A stretch of DNA of 64,000 nucleotides from Butyricicoccus porcorum (GCF_002157465.1 NZ_NHOC01000007.1:140426-204425); one strand, 5' to 3'. Shown: positions 23,487 through 32,140, counted from the stretch's first letter. A program made the numbers and translations. The notes: generated by a model not told the origin, from the sequence alone.

Positions 23487-25715
23487 GTGAAAAAGAATAA
23501 CAGATTTGCAGTACGTGCGTGCAGCATTGTGACCGCAGGCGGCATGTTGCTCGGCAGCGGTGCAGCGTTGGCGGCGAATTCGGATATCACCGGACATTGG
23601 GCAGAAGCTACGCTTCAGGCATTTATTAACAAGGGTTATCTGGCAGGCTACGGTGACGGCATTTACAAGCCGGACAACACCATTACCCGCGCAGAGTTCT
23701 CTGCGATTGCGAATGAAGTCAAGCAGTACACCGAAGGCAGCGCGAATATCGCACGATATACAGATGTTTCGGAAAAAGATTGGTTTTATGCGGATCTGAG
23801 TGCGGCGCTGAAGGCTGGATATATGAAGGGTACCACTGCAACTACGATGGAGCCGAATAAAAATCTGACACGTGCAGAGGGCTTTACGATGGTTGCCAAT
23901 ATGCTTGGTCTGGAATGCAACGGAACACGTGCGGATTTGAAGGGCTTTGCGGATGCGGCAGACGTTCCGGAGTGGGCGGTATCGTATGTCGGTGCACTCG
24001 TGCGCGAAGGTCTGATTGCGGGCTATCAGGCTGCCGACGGCAGTGTGACCATTCAGACGGGCAACAGCATGACGCGCGCAGAGGCCATTGTCATGCTGAA
24101 CAAGTGCCTGATGGGAGATCCGGATGAATTGGTCTATGTCAGCATGAATATCCCGTATGCGGATTTCTATGCGGCGGAAATCAACAATACGGATGCGGTC
24201 GATGCCGTTTCGTCCGCAACCAATGCCAAGTCGATCAAGAATGGCGAGGGTGAACTGAACGAAGGTACCTATAACGACTACAATGCAGATACCTGGGTTG
24301 CCGGGGAGTCGCGTGTCAATATCAAGGGTGTGACCTATCCGGTTGCGGTTTGCAGAGGTGATCTGGCGAAGCTGCCGCAGGCGCAGAGCGCACAGTCGGA
24401 TTATTATTACACCATGCTCGACAGTGCGCCCGCTGTTTACAAGACGCTGACCGTCGATGGAGACAAGCTGACATTTGGAAAGGCGGAGTGCGAGGCGCAG
24501 AAGTTGGAAGCTGGCGTTTCGATTTCGACCAACAGCGCGTGGGGCGATTACCAGTTAGAAATTGACACCGATGCATTTGACAATGCCAAGGTGTATGGTG
24601 TCGTCCTGTCTGCGGAGAAGGACGGCGTGACAACCGCCTATGGTATGCGCCATCAGGAGAACATCTGGAGAAAAACGGAAATCGCATGGTCGTCCGGCAT
24701 CAAGACCACGGAGCCGCACGGCAATACGCTCAATTCGGAGCACTATGTCGGCCTGATGGGCAGCACGATCCAGTCGGTGACATATTATACCGATGCGGGT
24801 GTGTATACCATTGACTGCAATGCTTATGTGGCAAAGAAGTTTGTCAGCACGCTTGCCGTTGAAAATGCACCGGCAGATAGTGGCCGCACTGCTGTCTCAA
24901 TGGAAGACTTCCCGGAGGACTATGACAAGCAGTATGTGGTCACCAATGCAAAGGGAGAAACGGTTGAAGGCTTTGCCTGCGATGGTCAGAGTGTTTCCTG
25001 GACGGGGACTCCGACTGTCGGTCAATATACATTGACGGTTTCCGACCAGAGCGGCGTCTATGCACCGGTATCTACGTCCTTTGTGCTGACAAGTGATGCG
25101 GTTGTAGCGGCTTATGACGCGCAGAATATCCAACTGATTCGTGCCGAGGATGCTGCGGAGGATGATTTCTCCAATTATCTGGCCAATATCGCAAGCGTCA
25201 CAGTCGGTGAAACCTCCTATAATGCGAGTGGAAAGCGTTCCGTCAAAATCATCAATGATGACGGTACAATCAACTTGGAAGCAAAGTCAGGTGAGACGGC
25301 GATTTTTGAAGCAGGCAAGACCTATTCCGTCGAAGTCACGGCGACGGGCTATACCAAAAATCTGAGCTTTACGTTGTCTGTTCCGGGCGGTGAGCAGACG
25401 CTGACCGGAACTGCGACCACTGAGCCGGATGAATTCCACGATTTTGACGCCTATGATATTACCATTGACGTCGTTGTGGAGAACGATGTTGTGAAGTCGA
25501 TTGCGCTGAACACCGGCTGCAAAATTGATGACGAAAATCTGACCTATTTCAACAAGGCAATGAACGGCAGAGGCTCGAAGGCAGGTATCGCCGCACAGCT
25601 GACCGGCAAAAGTGTCTCGGAGCTCTCTTCTGTGGAGTGCGACGCCGTTTCCACTGCAACCTGCTCCTCCAATGCGATTGTGAAGGCAGTGCAGAATGCA
25701 GTCAAGGGCGAATAA
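23487..25715 (+). CDS. Exported SLH-domain protein with degenerate C-terminal FMN-binding-like domain
   Basis: 742 residues. A signal peptide of about 30 residues ends at ALAAN; three S-layer-homology repeats follow (ITGHWAEATLQAFINKGYLA, then WFYADLSAALKAGYMKG, then WAVSYVGALVREGLIAGY), anchoring the protein to wall polymer. A long middle region is of unknown fold. The last 100 residues (from EPDEFHDFDAYDITIDV) resemble an FMN-binding domain, but the attachment motif S-G-A-T reads VSTATCSS. The same degenerate domain ends the protein at 27773. GTG start after AAAGGAAAG. First gene of the flavoprotein operon. Confidence 0.8.
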   Translation: MKKNNRFAVRACSIVTAGGMLLGSGAALAANSDITGHWAEATLQAFINKGYLAGYGDGIYKPDNTITRAEFSAIANEVKQYTEGSANIARYTDVSEKDWFYADLSAALKAGYMKGTTATTMEPNKNLTRAEGFTMVANMLGLECNGTRADLKGFADAADVPEWAVSYVGALVREGLIAGYQAADGSVTIQTGNSMTRAEAIVMLNKCLMGDPDELVYVSMNIPYADFYAAEINNTDAVDAVSSATNAKSIKNGEGELNEGTYNDYNADTWVAGESRVNIKGVTYPVAVCRGDLAKLPQAQSAQSDYYYTMLDSAPAVYKTLTVDGDKLTFGKAECEAQKLEAGVSISTNSAWGDYQLEIDTDAFDNAKVYGVVLSAEKDGVTTAYGMRHQENIWRKTEIAWSSGIKTTEPHGNTLNSEHYVGLMGSTIQSVTYYTDAGVYTIDCNAYVAKKFVSTLAVENAPADSGRTAVSMEDFPEDYDKQYVVTNAKGETVEGFACDGQSVSWTGTPTVGQYTLTVSDQSGVYAPVSTSFVLTSDAVVAAYDAQNIQLIRAEDAAEDDFSNYLANIASVTVGETSYNASGKRSVKIINDDGTINLEAKSGETAIFEAGKTYSVEVTATGYTKNLSFTLSVPGGEQTLTGTATTEPDEFHDFDAYDITIDVVVENDVVKSIALNTGCKIDDENLTYFNKAMNGRGSKAGIAAQLTGKSVSELSSVECDAVSTATCSSNAIVKAVQNAVKGE

Positions 25716-25737
25716 CGAACAACAGGTAATACAAACG

Positions 25738-25772
25738 GCATGCCTCGGCCGGGTCTTCCGGCCGGGGCACGC
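25738..25772 (+). other. Strong GC hairpin between operon genes 1 and 2
   Basis: TGCCTCGGCCGG pairs with CCGGCCGGGGCA around a 5-base loop, without a T-run. Probably an mRNA-stability or partial-termination element that makes the SLH protein more abundant than downstream products. Confidence 0.6.
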
Positions 25773-25793
25773 TGTCTGGCGGGAGGATTTTAC

Positions 25794-26171
25794 GTGGAGC
25801 TGAAAAAACAGGATATCATTTTGATCTGTGGCCTTTTGGCAGGAAGCCTGCTGTTCGGTTCCGCTCTCGCGCTGGGACGAACGGACGGAGATACGGTTGT
25901 CGTACGTGTCTCCGGAGAGAAGGTTGCAGAGTTTTCACAGAACCGAAACACGGTATATTGTATTGAGGGCGCAGGCAGCGGAGTCAATGCACTTGTGATA
26001 CAGGACAGAGAGGTCTGGCTGGAGGACGCGAGCTGTCCGGATCAGCTGTGCGTGCATCAGGGTCATATCCGGCATGTGGGAGAAAGTATTATCTGTCTGC
26101 CCAATGAGGTGGTTGTTGCCATCGAAGGAAAAGCAGAAGGAAGCGCGGCGCCGGATGTTGTGGCGTCTTGA
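25794..26171 (+). CDS. Membrane-anchored NusG-domain-II protein (EetA-like)
   Basis: 125 residues. One N-terminal membrane helix, then an extracytoplasmic NusG_II domain with the conserved Cys set CPDQLCVHQGHI and IICLPNEVVV. I chose the GTG at 25794, seven bases after GGGAGG; earlier codons lie in the hairpin. From memory, proteins of this kind pair with Gx-type membrane proteins in the flavin-based electron transfer locus of Listeria (EetA/EetB). Exact assignment is inference. Confidence 0.78.
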   Translation: MELKKQDIILICGLLAGSLLFGSALALGRTDGDTVVVRVSGEKVAEFSQNRNTVYCIEGAGSGVNALVIQDREVWLEDASCPDQLCVHQGHIRHVGESIICLPNEVVVAIEGKAEGSAAPDVVAS

Positions 26172-26195
26172 ATACACTGTGAAAGGGAGCAATCG

Positions 26196-26702
26196 ATGAG
26201 AAAGACCAAATGTTTGGCTGAATATGGCATGCTGGCGGCACTCGCCATGGTGCTCAGCTATTTGGAAACGCTGATTCCGGCATTTTTTGCCGTGCCCGGC
26301 ATGAAGCTGGGATTGACCAATCTCGTGGTGCTGGCAGCGCTGTACCGTATGGGTGCGCGGCCGGCAATCACCATCAATTTTGTGCGCATTATCCTGACGT
26401 CGATGCTGTTCGGCACGGCGGTCAGCCTGTGGTATTCACTGGTCGGCGGCCTGATGTCCGGGGCGGTTATGATTGCGCTGAAGCAGACCGGAAAATTTCA
26501 GCCGCTGACAGTCAGCATAGCGGGCGGCGTGGCACACAACGTCGGACAGATTGTGATCGCCATGCTTGTCATGCAGACAACCGCGGTTGCATGGTATCTG
26601 CTGGCATTGTGGGTGTCCGGCATTGCGGCAGGTGCGGTTATCGGACTGCTGGGTGGCTGGCTGATTGACCGCCTTCCGAAAACAGAAGGGAGCATGGCAT
26701 GA
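26196..26702 (+). CDS. Gx-type membrane protein (heptaprenyl diphosphate synthase component I family; EetB-like)
   Basis: 168 residues, five to six membrane helices. It begins TKCLAEYGMLAALAMVLSYLE, has PGMKLGLTNLVVLAALYRMG and the later GGVAHNVGQI motif of the HepI / Gx transporter family, which is related to ECF S-components. AAGGGAG precedes the ATG, and its end overlaps apbE by four bases (ATGA). With the NusG-II protein it probably forms the membrane part of an electron-transfer complex; a quinone- or flavin-related transport role is an alternative. Confidence 0.8.
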   Translation: MRKTKCLAEYGMLAALAMVLSYLETLIPAFFAVPGMKLGLTNLVVLAALYRMGARPAITINFVRIILTSMLFGTAVSLWYSLVGGLMSGAVMIALKQTGKFQPLTVSIAGGVAHNVGQIVIAMLVMQTTAVAWYLLALWVSGIAAGAVIGLLGGWLIDRLPKTEGSMA

Positions 26703-27757
26703 GAAAAGATTGGATTGCAGGCGCGCTTACCGTCTGTCTGCTGCTCACGGGCTGCGGCACGGGAGCAGAAAATACAGCAGAAGCCGCAGGGAGCAGCGTG
26801 CAGACAAATACAGAAGAACCTGTGAGCAGGGAAATCTTTGCAATGGATACCTATATGATCATCACAGCCTACGGTGAAAATGGACAGGAGGCAGTGGATG
26901 CCGCCGAACAGGAAATTGATCGGCTGGATGCACTGTTGTCTACCGGCTCGGCGGACAGTGAAATCTCGAGACTCAATGCCGCAGGAACAGCACAGCTGTC
27001 AGAGGATTCCGCAGAACTGGTGTCCCGCGCGCTGGAAATCAATCGCGGAACAGGCGGCGCATTTGATATCACAGTCTATCCGCTCATGCAGGCGTGGGGC
27101 TTCACGGACGAAGCCTATCAGGTTCCGTCGGACAGTACGATTGCGGCGCTGTTGGAGCACACCGGAAGCGATCAGCTGGACTGGGATGATGACAGCAACA
27201 CACTCACGCTGGGAGATGGACAGGCAGTTGATCTCGGCGGCATTGCAAAGGGCTATACCTCCGGCCGCATTATGGAGTTGTTTGATGAATACGGCGTTCA
27301 GAGCGGTCTGGTTTCGCTCGGCGGAAATATGCACGTGCACGGCACAAAACCGGACGGCGATAAATGGCGCGTTGGTGTTCAGGACCCCGAAAATTCGGAG
27401 AATATTGTCGGTGTGCTCGAGGTGACTGACTGTGCAGTTATCACCTCCGGTGGCTATGAGCGGTATTTTGAGCAGAACGGAACAACGTATCATCATATTA
27501 TAGATCCGTCCACGGGCAAGCCTGCGGACAGCGGACTGTCTTCCGTTACCATTGTGAGTGCCGACGGCACACTTGCAGATGGCCTTTCAACGGCGTTGTT
27601 TGTCATGGGCGCAGATAAAGCAGCAGAATACTGGCGGCAGCATGCGGATGAATTTGACGCAGTGCTGATTGCAGATGACGGTTCGATTTCTGTGACGGAG
27701 GGTATCGCGGATGCCTTTTCCAGCGATCAGTCCTTTGAAATAATTTCACGAAAGTAA
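26699..27757 (+). CDS. apbE: FAD:protein FMN transferase lipoprotein
   Basis: 352 residues. The lipobox LLTGC puts the mature N-terminus at Cys19, so the enzyme works outside the membrane. ApbE motifs: GGAFDITVYPLMQAWGF, VDLGGIAKGYTSGRIM, and the catalytic HHIIDPSTGKPADSGLSSV with ADGLSTALFVMG. It transfers FMN from FAD onto Thr or Ser in FMN-binding domains. Its likely substrates are the next two gene products, which carry SGAT and SGTT sites. Coupled by ATGA overlap to the gene before it. Confidence 0.93.
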   Translation: MRKDWIAGALTVCLLLTGCGTGAENTAEAAGSSVQTNTEEPVSREIFAMDTYMIITAYGENGQEAVDAAEQEIDRLDALLSTGSADSEISRLNAAGTAQLSEDSAELVSRALEINRGTGGAFDITVYPLMQAWGFTDEAYQVPSDSTIAALLEHTGSDQLDWDDDSNTLTLGDGQAVDLGGIAKGYTSGRIMELFDEYGVQSGLVSLGGNMHVHGTKPDGDKWRVGVQDPENSENIVGVLEVTDCAVITSGGYERYFEQNGTTYHHIIDPSTGKPADSGLSSVTIVSADGTLADGLSTALFVMGADKAAEYWRQHADEFDAVLIADDGSISVTEGIADAFSSDQSFEIISRK

Positions 27758-27772
27758 TGCGGGAGGCAGAGC

Positions 27773-29158
27773 ATGCGTATTTTTCACAATGATACAGTTG
27801 ACAGACTGGCAAAACGACTGATTCCGGGCGTGGCGGTTGCAGGTCTTGCCGCATGGGGCATTGCATATGGCGGACCGGAGCTGGAAAATGTTCCGGGGCT
27901 GATTCCACTGGCGGAGGCAGTTGAGCTGGAAAACGGGGAAAGCACATCTTCGGGTTCCGCCGCGGGTACACTTGCGGCGCTCAATGCGGCAAGCCAGGGA
28001 GGAACTTCTTCCGACCCGTTTACAGACGGTACCTATAAAGATGGCACGTATACTGGTACGGCACGGGGCTTTGGCGGCAATATTACCGTGAAGGTAACCA
28101 TTTCGGGCGGGAAAATTGCATCGATTGATGTCGTTTCTGCACCGGCGGAAACGCCGTCCTATTTCGCACGTGCCAAGGGCGTCATCTCTCAAATTCTGTC
28201 CAAACAGAGCCCCAACGTAGACACGGTATCCGGTGCGACCTATTCCTCCAACGGAATCATCAATGCGGTCAAGCGTGCGCTCACGCAGGCGGCAGGCGGC
28301 ACCTCCGGCGGGGAGGATGAAACATCGTCTGTTCCGGCAAACCCGACTACACCGACTGAACCGGCCAAGCCAGATGATTTTACAGACGGCACATATAAGG
28401 ATGGGGCTTATACCGGCACTGCTGAGGGCTTTGGCGGCAATATTACCGTGAAGGTAACCATTTCGGGCGGGCAGATCAAAGCCATTGATGTGGTTTCTGC
28501 AAAGGATGAAACACCGTCATATTTTGAAAGGGCAAAGGCAGTCATTGCACAGGTCATTGCAAAACAGACACCAAATGTTGATACAGTGTCCGGCGCAACC
28601 TATTCGTCCAATGGCATCCTGAATGCGGTGCGGCGCGCACTCACACAGGCTTCCGGACAACCCGAAGAGCCGGAGCAGCCCGATACACCGGAACAGCCGG
28701 AGGAACCGACGACGCCTCAGGAGCCGGATGAGAATACAGAGACAGAGGACATGGTCTATTCGGCAGAGGTATCCTGCGTGCCGGATGAATTCGGCGATTT
28801 TGACGCGTATGATATGACGGTTGCCGTTACGGTGCGCCAGACGACCAAAACCGAGACCCAAACGGCAACAGATGCGGACGGGAACACGAAGACCGTAACG
28901 AAAAAAACGGTAACACGTGCGCTTTCCAATATCGCTGTTACCCGGCCGGATGCCGCTTCTGAAAATTGGCGGTATATCACCTGGGCATTGGACGGCAGAG
29001 GCAGTGCAGCGGGTATCAAGGCACAGGCAATCGAAAAACAGAGCTTTGGCGGGCTGGATGTGGTCAGTCGGGCAACCTGTTCGTCCAAATCCATCGTGGA
29101 AGCGGGCAAAATGCTTGACCTGGCGCTCGGCACGACAGTCACGGAGGAGGAACAGTGA
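27773..29158 (+). CDS. Tandem FMN-binding-domain protein
   Basis: 461 residues. One N-terminal membrane anchor (about 15-35), then two near-identical FMN-binding domains, each with DGTYKDG.YTGTA, GFGGNITVKVTISGG and DTVSGATYSSNGI, the Thr being the flavinylation site. A Pro/Glu linker (PEEPEQP repeats) leads to a third, divergent domain whose motif reads DVVSRATCSSKSI, so its FMN site is doubtful. The third domain matches the end of the SLH protein at 23487. Probably an extracytoplasmic multi-flavin electron carrier. GGGAGG precedes the ATG. Confidence 0.87.
   Translation: MRIFHNDTVDRLAKRLIPGVAVAGLAAWGIAYGGPELENVPGLIPLAEAVELENGESTSSGSAAGTLAALNAASQGGTSSDPFTDGTYKDGTYTGTARGFGGNITVKVTISGGKIASIDVVSAPAETPSYFARAKGVISQILSKQSPNVDTVSGATYSSNGIINAVKRALTQAAGGTSGGEDETSSVPANPTTPTEPAKPDDFTDGTYKDGAYTGTAEGFGGNITVKVTISGGQIKAIDVVSAKDETPSYFERAKAVIAQVIAKQTPNVDTVSGATYSSNGILNAVRRALTQASGQPEEPEQPDTPEQPEEPTTPQEPDENTETEDMVYSAEVSCVPDEFGDFDAYDMTVAVTVRQTTKTETQTATDADGNTKTVTKKTVTRALSNIAVTRPDAASENWRYITWALDGRGSAAGIKAQAIEKQSFGGLDVVSRATCSSKSIVEAGKMLDLALGTTVTEEEQ
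28066..28111 (+). repeat. Direct repeat, copy 1 (46 bp)
   Basis: This 46-bp stretch recurs exactly at 28426-28471, 360 bp downstream. It encodes the GFGGNITVKVTISGG segment of the two FMN-binding domains and reflects a recent domain duplication or gene conversion. Confidence 0.9.
28426..28471 (+). repeat. Direct repeat, copy 2 (46 bp)
   Basis: Exact second copy of 28066-28111, inside the second FMN-binding domain. Confidence 0.9.
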
Positions 29159-29604
29159 AGCATCGCGAATTTTGGATGCGCGCGGCAAGTCTGATTGTCG
29201 CAGTGGGTGCGCTGGGGATTTATCAGGCAAATGCGCTGCAATGGCAGCGCGCGGAGGAGGCCAATCAGCTCGCCATGCAGCGGGCACAGGAACACAATGC
29301 TGCCGCGCAGCAGGCAGTTTTTGATACAGCAGCGGACTATCAGGACGGTACCTATGCCGGAAGCGGTGAAGGCTTCGGCGGGACAGTTTCCGTTGAGGTC
29401 ACTGTATCCGAAGGAAAGTTGGCGGATATTGCCGTCACAGCCGCAAATGGCGAAGATGCTGCCTATCTGGATCGGGCAAAGCAGATCATTGACCGCATGC
29501 TCGCAGCACAGAGTGCGGAGGTGGATACCATCAGTGGTACGACCTTCAGCTCGACCGGCATCAAGACTGCTGTACAGCAGGCGTTGGAAGGGGCGAAAAA
29601 ATGA
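29155..29604 (+). CDS. Single-domain FMN-binding protein
   Basis: 149 residues. N-terminal membrane anchor, a short helical stalk (AEEANQLAMQRAQEHNAAAQ) and one FMN-binding domain with GEGFGGTVSVEVTVS and the attachment motif DTISGTTFSS. GTG start overlapping the previous stop, and ATGA overlap with the next gene. It could relay electrons between the polyferredoxin and the tandem FMN protein; this is inferred from order and domain type. Confidence 0.87.
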   Translation: MKHREFWMRAASLIVAVGALGIYQANALQWQRAEEANQLAMQRAQEHNAAAQQAVFDTAADYQDGTYAGSGEGFGGTVSVEVTVSEGKLADIAVTAANGEDAAYLDRAKQIIDRMLAAQSAEVDTISGTTFSSTGIKTAVQQALEGAKK

Positions 29605-30479
29605 TTTCATCGAAAACAGAACAAAAGCCCGTGTCTCCGAAGAAGCGCGTGGCACAGCGCCGCCGCCTGCGGGCAGGCATTCAGCTGATCTTTTTCCTGC
29701 TCGCACCATCAGTCTATACCGCAGCGTTTTCCGGCATCAAGGAAATTGCCACAGCAATTGGCGCGGGTGAGCCGCTTGCATTCAGTTCTTTTGCTGCCGC
29801 ATTGCTGGTGATATGCGTATATACGATCTTGTTTGGACGGTTTTTCTGCGGCTACGCGTGCGCATTCGGCTCATTTGGCGATGCGGTTTACGCGCTGTCC
29901 CAGCTGATCCAGCGCAAGATCGGACACCGCCTGCCACAGCCTCCCGAATTGGCCGTGCACCGGATGCAGAAAATCAAGTATCTGGTGCTGGCAGCCATTG
30001 TGATTTTGTGCGCGGCGGGCGTCTATGCAGGCCTGTCCGGCTGGAGTCCATGGGATGTCTTTTCCATGCTGACAGCACTTAAATGGTGTGGGTCGGCGTA
30101 TGCGCTGGGCAGTATCCTGCTGGCGCTGATTGTGGTCGGCATGGCGGTAAAGGAACGGTTTTTCTGCCAGTTCTTGTGCCCGATGGGCGCGGTATTTGCG
30201 CTGTTGCCCGTCGTCGGGCGATATACACGCAACCGGGAAAGCTGCCTGATGCGCTGCTCTGCATGCGCGAAAAGCTGCCCGGTCTGTGTTGAAACGGATG
30301 CGGACAATGTGCGCATGGGTGAATGTATTTCCTGCGGCAAATGCAGCGACATCTGTCCAAAGCGCAACATCTCGTATGCAGGGCACATCAGCGATGGCAA
30401 TGCGCCGCTCGCAGTGCTGCTTCGCGCCGGGATTCTGTTTGCCGTATGTGCAGTGTTTGGACTGGTGCGCGTGTTATAA
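29601..30479 (+). CDS. Membrane polyferredoxin (NapH/RnfB-like 4Fe-4S protein)
   Basis: 292 residues. Five or so membrane helices with the twin NapH-type motifs GRFFCGYACAFGSF and RFFCQFLCPMGAVF, then two ferredoxin-like Cys clusters, CSACAKSCPVC and CISCGKCSDICP. This architecture feeds electrons from cytoplasmic ferredoxin or quinol to exported acceptors. Last gene of the operon, coupled to the FMN-binding protein by ATGA. Confidence 0.88.
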   Translation: MISSKTEQKPVSPKKRVAQRRRLRAGIQLIFFLLAPSVYTAAFSGIKEIATAIGAGEPLAFSSFAAALLVICVYTILFGRFFCGYACAFGSFGDAVYALSQLIQRKIGHRLPQPPELAVHRMQKIKYLVLAAIVILCAAGVYAGLSGWSPWDVFSMLTALKWCGSAYALGSILLALIVVGMAVKERFFCQFLCPMGAVFALLPVVGRYTRNRESCLMRCSACAKSCPVCVETDADNVRMGECISCGKCSDICPKRNISYAGHISDGNAPLAVLLRAGILFAVCAVFGLVRVL

Positions 30480-30626
30480 ATAATCCTCCTTTTATCTGTC
30501 CATCAGAACAGGAAAGAGTGGAACTGCGGAAGAATAGCAGGTCGGCTCTTTTCCTGCGTGTGTGGGCACCTTCCGGCGATTCTGTGGGCTTGGCCGGCTT
30601 GTGCCGGACTGGATAGAAGAATCCGC

Positions 30627-30655
30627 TTTACTTTCCTCTGCATTTGCACTAAAAT
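30627..30655 (+). promoter_or_regulatory. Promoter of the LacI-type gene
   Basis: TTTACT, 17 bp, TAAAAT. The rest of the 257-bp gap 30480-30736 shows nothing else I can name. Confidence 0.6.
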
Positions 30656-30736
30656 AAGGAAAAACAGCTGCGGCAAACGGGCAGTATGTACCGGGAAAAC
30701 CGGCAGAACAGCAGGTGAATCGGAGGCTTTCTTATT

Positions 30737-31792
30737 ATGGCAGTCACACTCAAAACGCTCGCTGAGCATACAGGCTTTTCCCTCGCTACAATTTCACGCG
30801 TCCTCAACAATGATCCTTCTATGACGGTCAGTGAGGAGACACGTCGGATTATTTTCGATACAGCGAAAAAGCTGGGGTATGCAGGCGGTTCCGGGCGGCG
30901 GACACAGCGCATTGTTACGGATACCATGACAATTGGTATTGCAGAAATGCTTTCCCCGGCGGAACAGATGGCAGACCCTTATTTTATGTATCTGAAGAAT
31001 TTTGTCGAGCAGACCTGCTATGAGCAGAAAATGCAGACGGTCATGCTGCGTGCCGATTCAGATGGATATCATGCGTTGTCTGCCTCCGGCATCGATGGCA
31101 TCATTGCCATCGGATATTTTTCCGATGTACAGATTGCCTCCATGCAGATGCTCAGCAATAACATTACTTTTTTGGATTCTTCTCCGGACGAACTCCGACA
31201 CGATTCAGTTGTGCTGAATTTTGAATTGGGCATGAAACAGGCGCTGGATTATCTGCGTGAACTGGGGCACAGCCGCATTGGATTTATCGGTCCCAAACGG
31301 CTCGGTGATGAGACCAAACGCATTGTGCGCGAGCCACGGCGGCGGTATTATGAGCATTATATGCGGGAACGTGGACTGTTTCGCCCCGATTTGGTAATTG
31401 AAGCGCCGATGCGTGACCAGATGATTGTGGAAAATGAATTCAGCATGCGTCTGCGCGCAATGGAGCGGGATTCTGCACCGACAGCGATCGTCACAGTAAA
31501 TGAGGAATGCGCCATCGGCGCGATTCATGCGCTGCGCAAGTTGCAGGTACAGGTGCCGACGGATATGAGCATCGTCAGCTTTAATGATACCGTGATGTCA
31601 TCCGTGGTCGAGCCGCCGTTGACCAGCGTCAGCCCGCATTTGGACTTTATGGCGGCGACTGCCGTGCATCTGGTCATGCAGCGCGCCTCTACGCCTGCAC
31701 ACCGACCGGAACGGCGCTATCCGCAGAAGATCGTGATCCCGCCCGCGCTGGTCAGACGCAGCAGCACGGCACCATATATAGAGAAAGAATAG
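30737..31792 (+). CDS. LacI-family transcriptional regulator
   Basis: 351 residues. N-terminal LacI HTH: TLKTLAEHTGFSLATISRVL and hinge helix ETRRIIFDTAKKLGYAGG. A periplasmic-binding-protein-like effector domain follows (ELGHSRIGFIGP, SIVSFNDTVMSSVVEPPLTS). GGAGG at 30722. No sugar genes adjoin it, so the target is unknown. Confidence 0.88.
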   Translation: MAVTLKTLAEHTGFSLATISRVLNNDPSMTVSEETRRIIFDTAKKLGYAGGSGRRTQRIVTDTMTIGIAEMLSPAEQMADPYFMYLKNFVEQTCYEQKMQTVMLRADSDGYHALSASGIDGIIAIGYFSDVQIASMQMLSNNITFLDSSPDELRHDSVVLNFELGMKQALDYLRELGHSRIGFIGPKRLGDETKRIVREPRRRYYEHYMRERGLFRPDLVIEAPMRDQMIVENEFSMRLRAMERDSAPTAIVTVNEECAIGAIHALRKLQVQVPTDMSIVSFNDTVMSSVVEPPLTSVSPHLDFMAATAVHLVMQRASTPAHRPERRYPQKIVIPPALVRRSSTAPYIEKE

Positions 31793-31823
31793 CAGAAGCG
31801 TTACCCCGTTCGGTTTTCCCATT

Positions 31824-31871
31824 TGATATGTACCTCCAATACTGGACACCCAGTATTGGAGGTACATATCA
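31824..31871. repeat. Perfect 22-bp inverted repeat
   Basis: Arms 31824-31845 and 31850-31871 are exact reverse complements around a 4-base loop. There is no T-run, so it is not a standard terminator. It precedes a second long hairpin and a transposase remnant, so it may be part of a decayed mobile element or its target. Confidence 0.85.
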
Positions 31872-31945
31872 TTATCATAGGTTTGTTCTATATCCGCTTT
31901 TTTACCCCCTGTTATTGTAATATTTCCAGCAGTTTTGCTCGGCTT

Positions 31946-31983
31946 ATCGAAAAAGCACCGCTTATGCGGTACTTTTTCGATAT
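31946..31983. repeat. Long hairpin upstream of the transposase remnant
   Basis: 17-bp arms with a single mismatch around TTAT (core TATCGAAAAAGCACCGC). It lies 26 bp before the degenerate transposase start, where an IS terminal or regulatory hairpin would be expected. Confidence 0.7.
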
Positions 31984-32008
31984 AATAAAGAGGGGGATGT
32001 GCTGGTAA

Positions 32009-32140
32009 ATGGGCAGGAGAACAGAGTAGTAGAGAGCGTCAGTTTAGATATGTTAGTTCCGCGGGATGATCTGCTGAGAAAAAATAGATGCAGCAGTAGA
32101 CTTCAATCGAATTTATGAATTTGTAGATGATTTCTTCGTT
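32009..32140 (+). pseudogene. N-terminal remnant of an IS1182-type transposase
   Basis: In two frames the stretch reads VSLDMLVPRDDLLRK and, after a +1 shift in the A-run near 32080, RKIDAAVDFNRIYEFVDDFF. This matches the start of IS1182-group transposases (LVP-D-LLRKID-A-DF). A further shift separates the ATG at 32009 from this frame. Nothing homologous follows 32140, so only about 40 codons survive. Confidence 0.72.

Noticed and set aside
28066-28471. Exact repeats considered as a mobile or CRISPR-like repeat
   Set aside because: Only two copies exist, both in frame and encoding the same part of a protein domain.
31824-31871. Palindrome as the lacI-type gene terminator
   Set aside because: No T-run on either strand; stem far longer than needed. 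Kept as a repeat.
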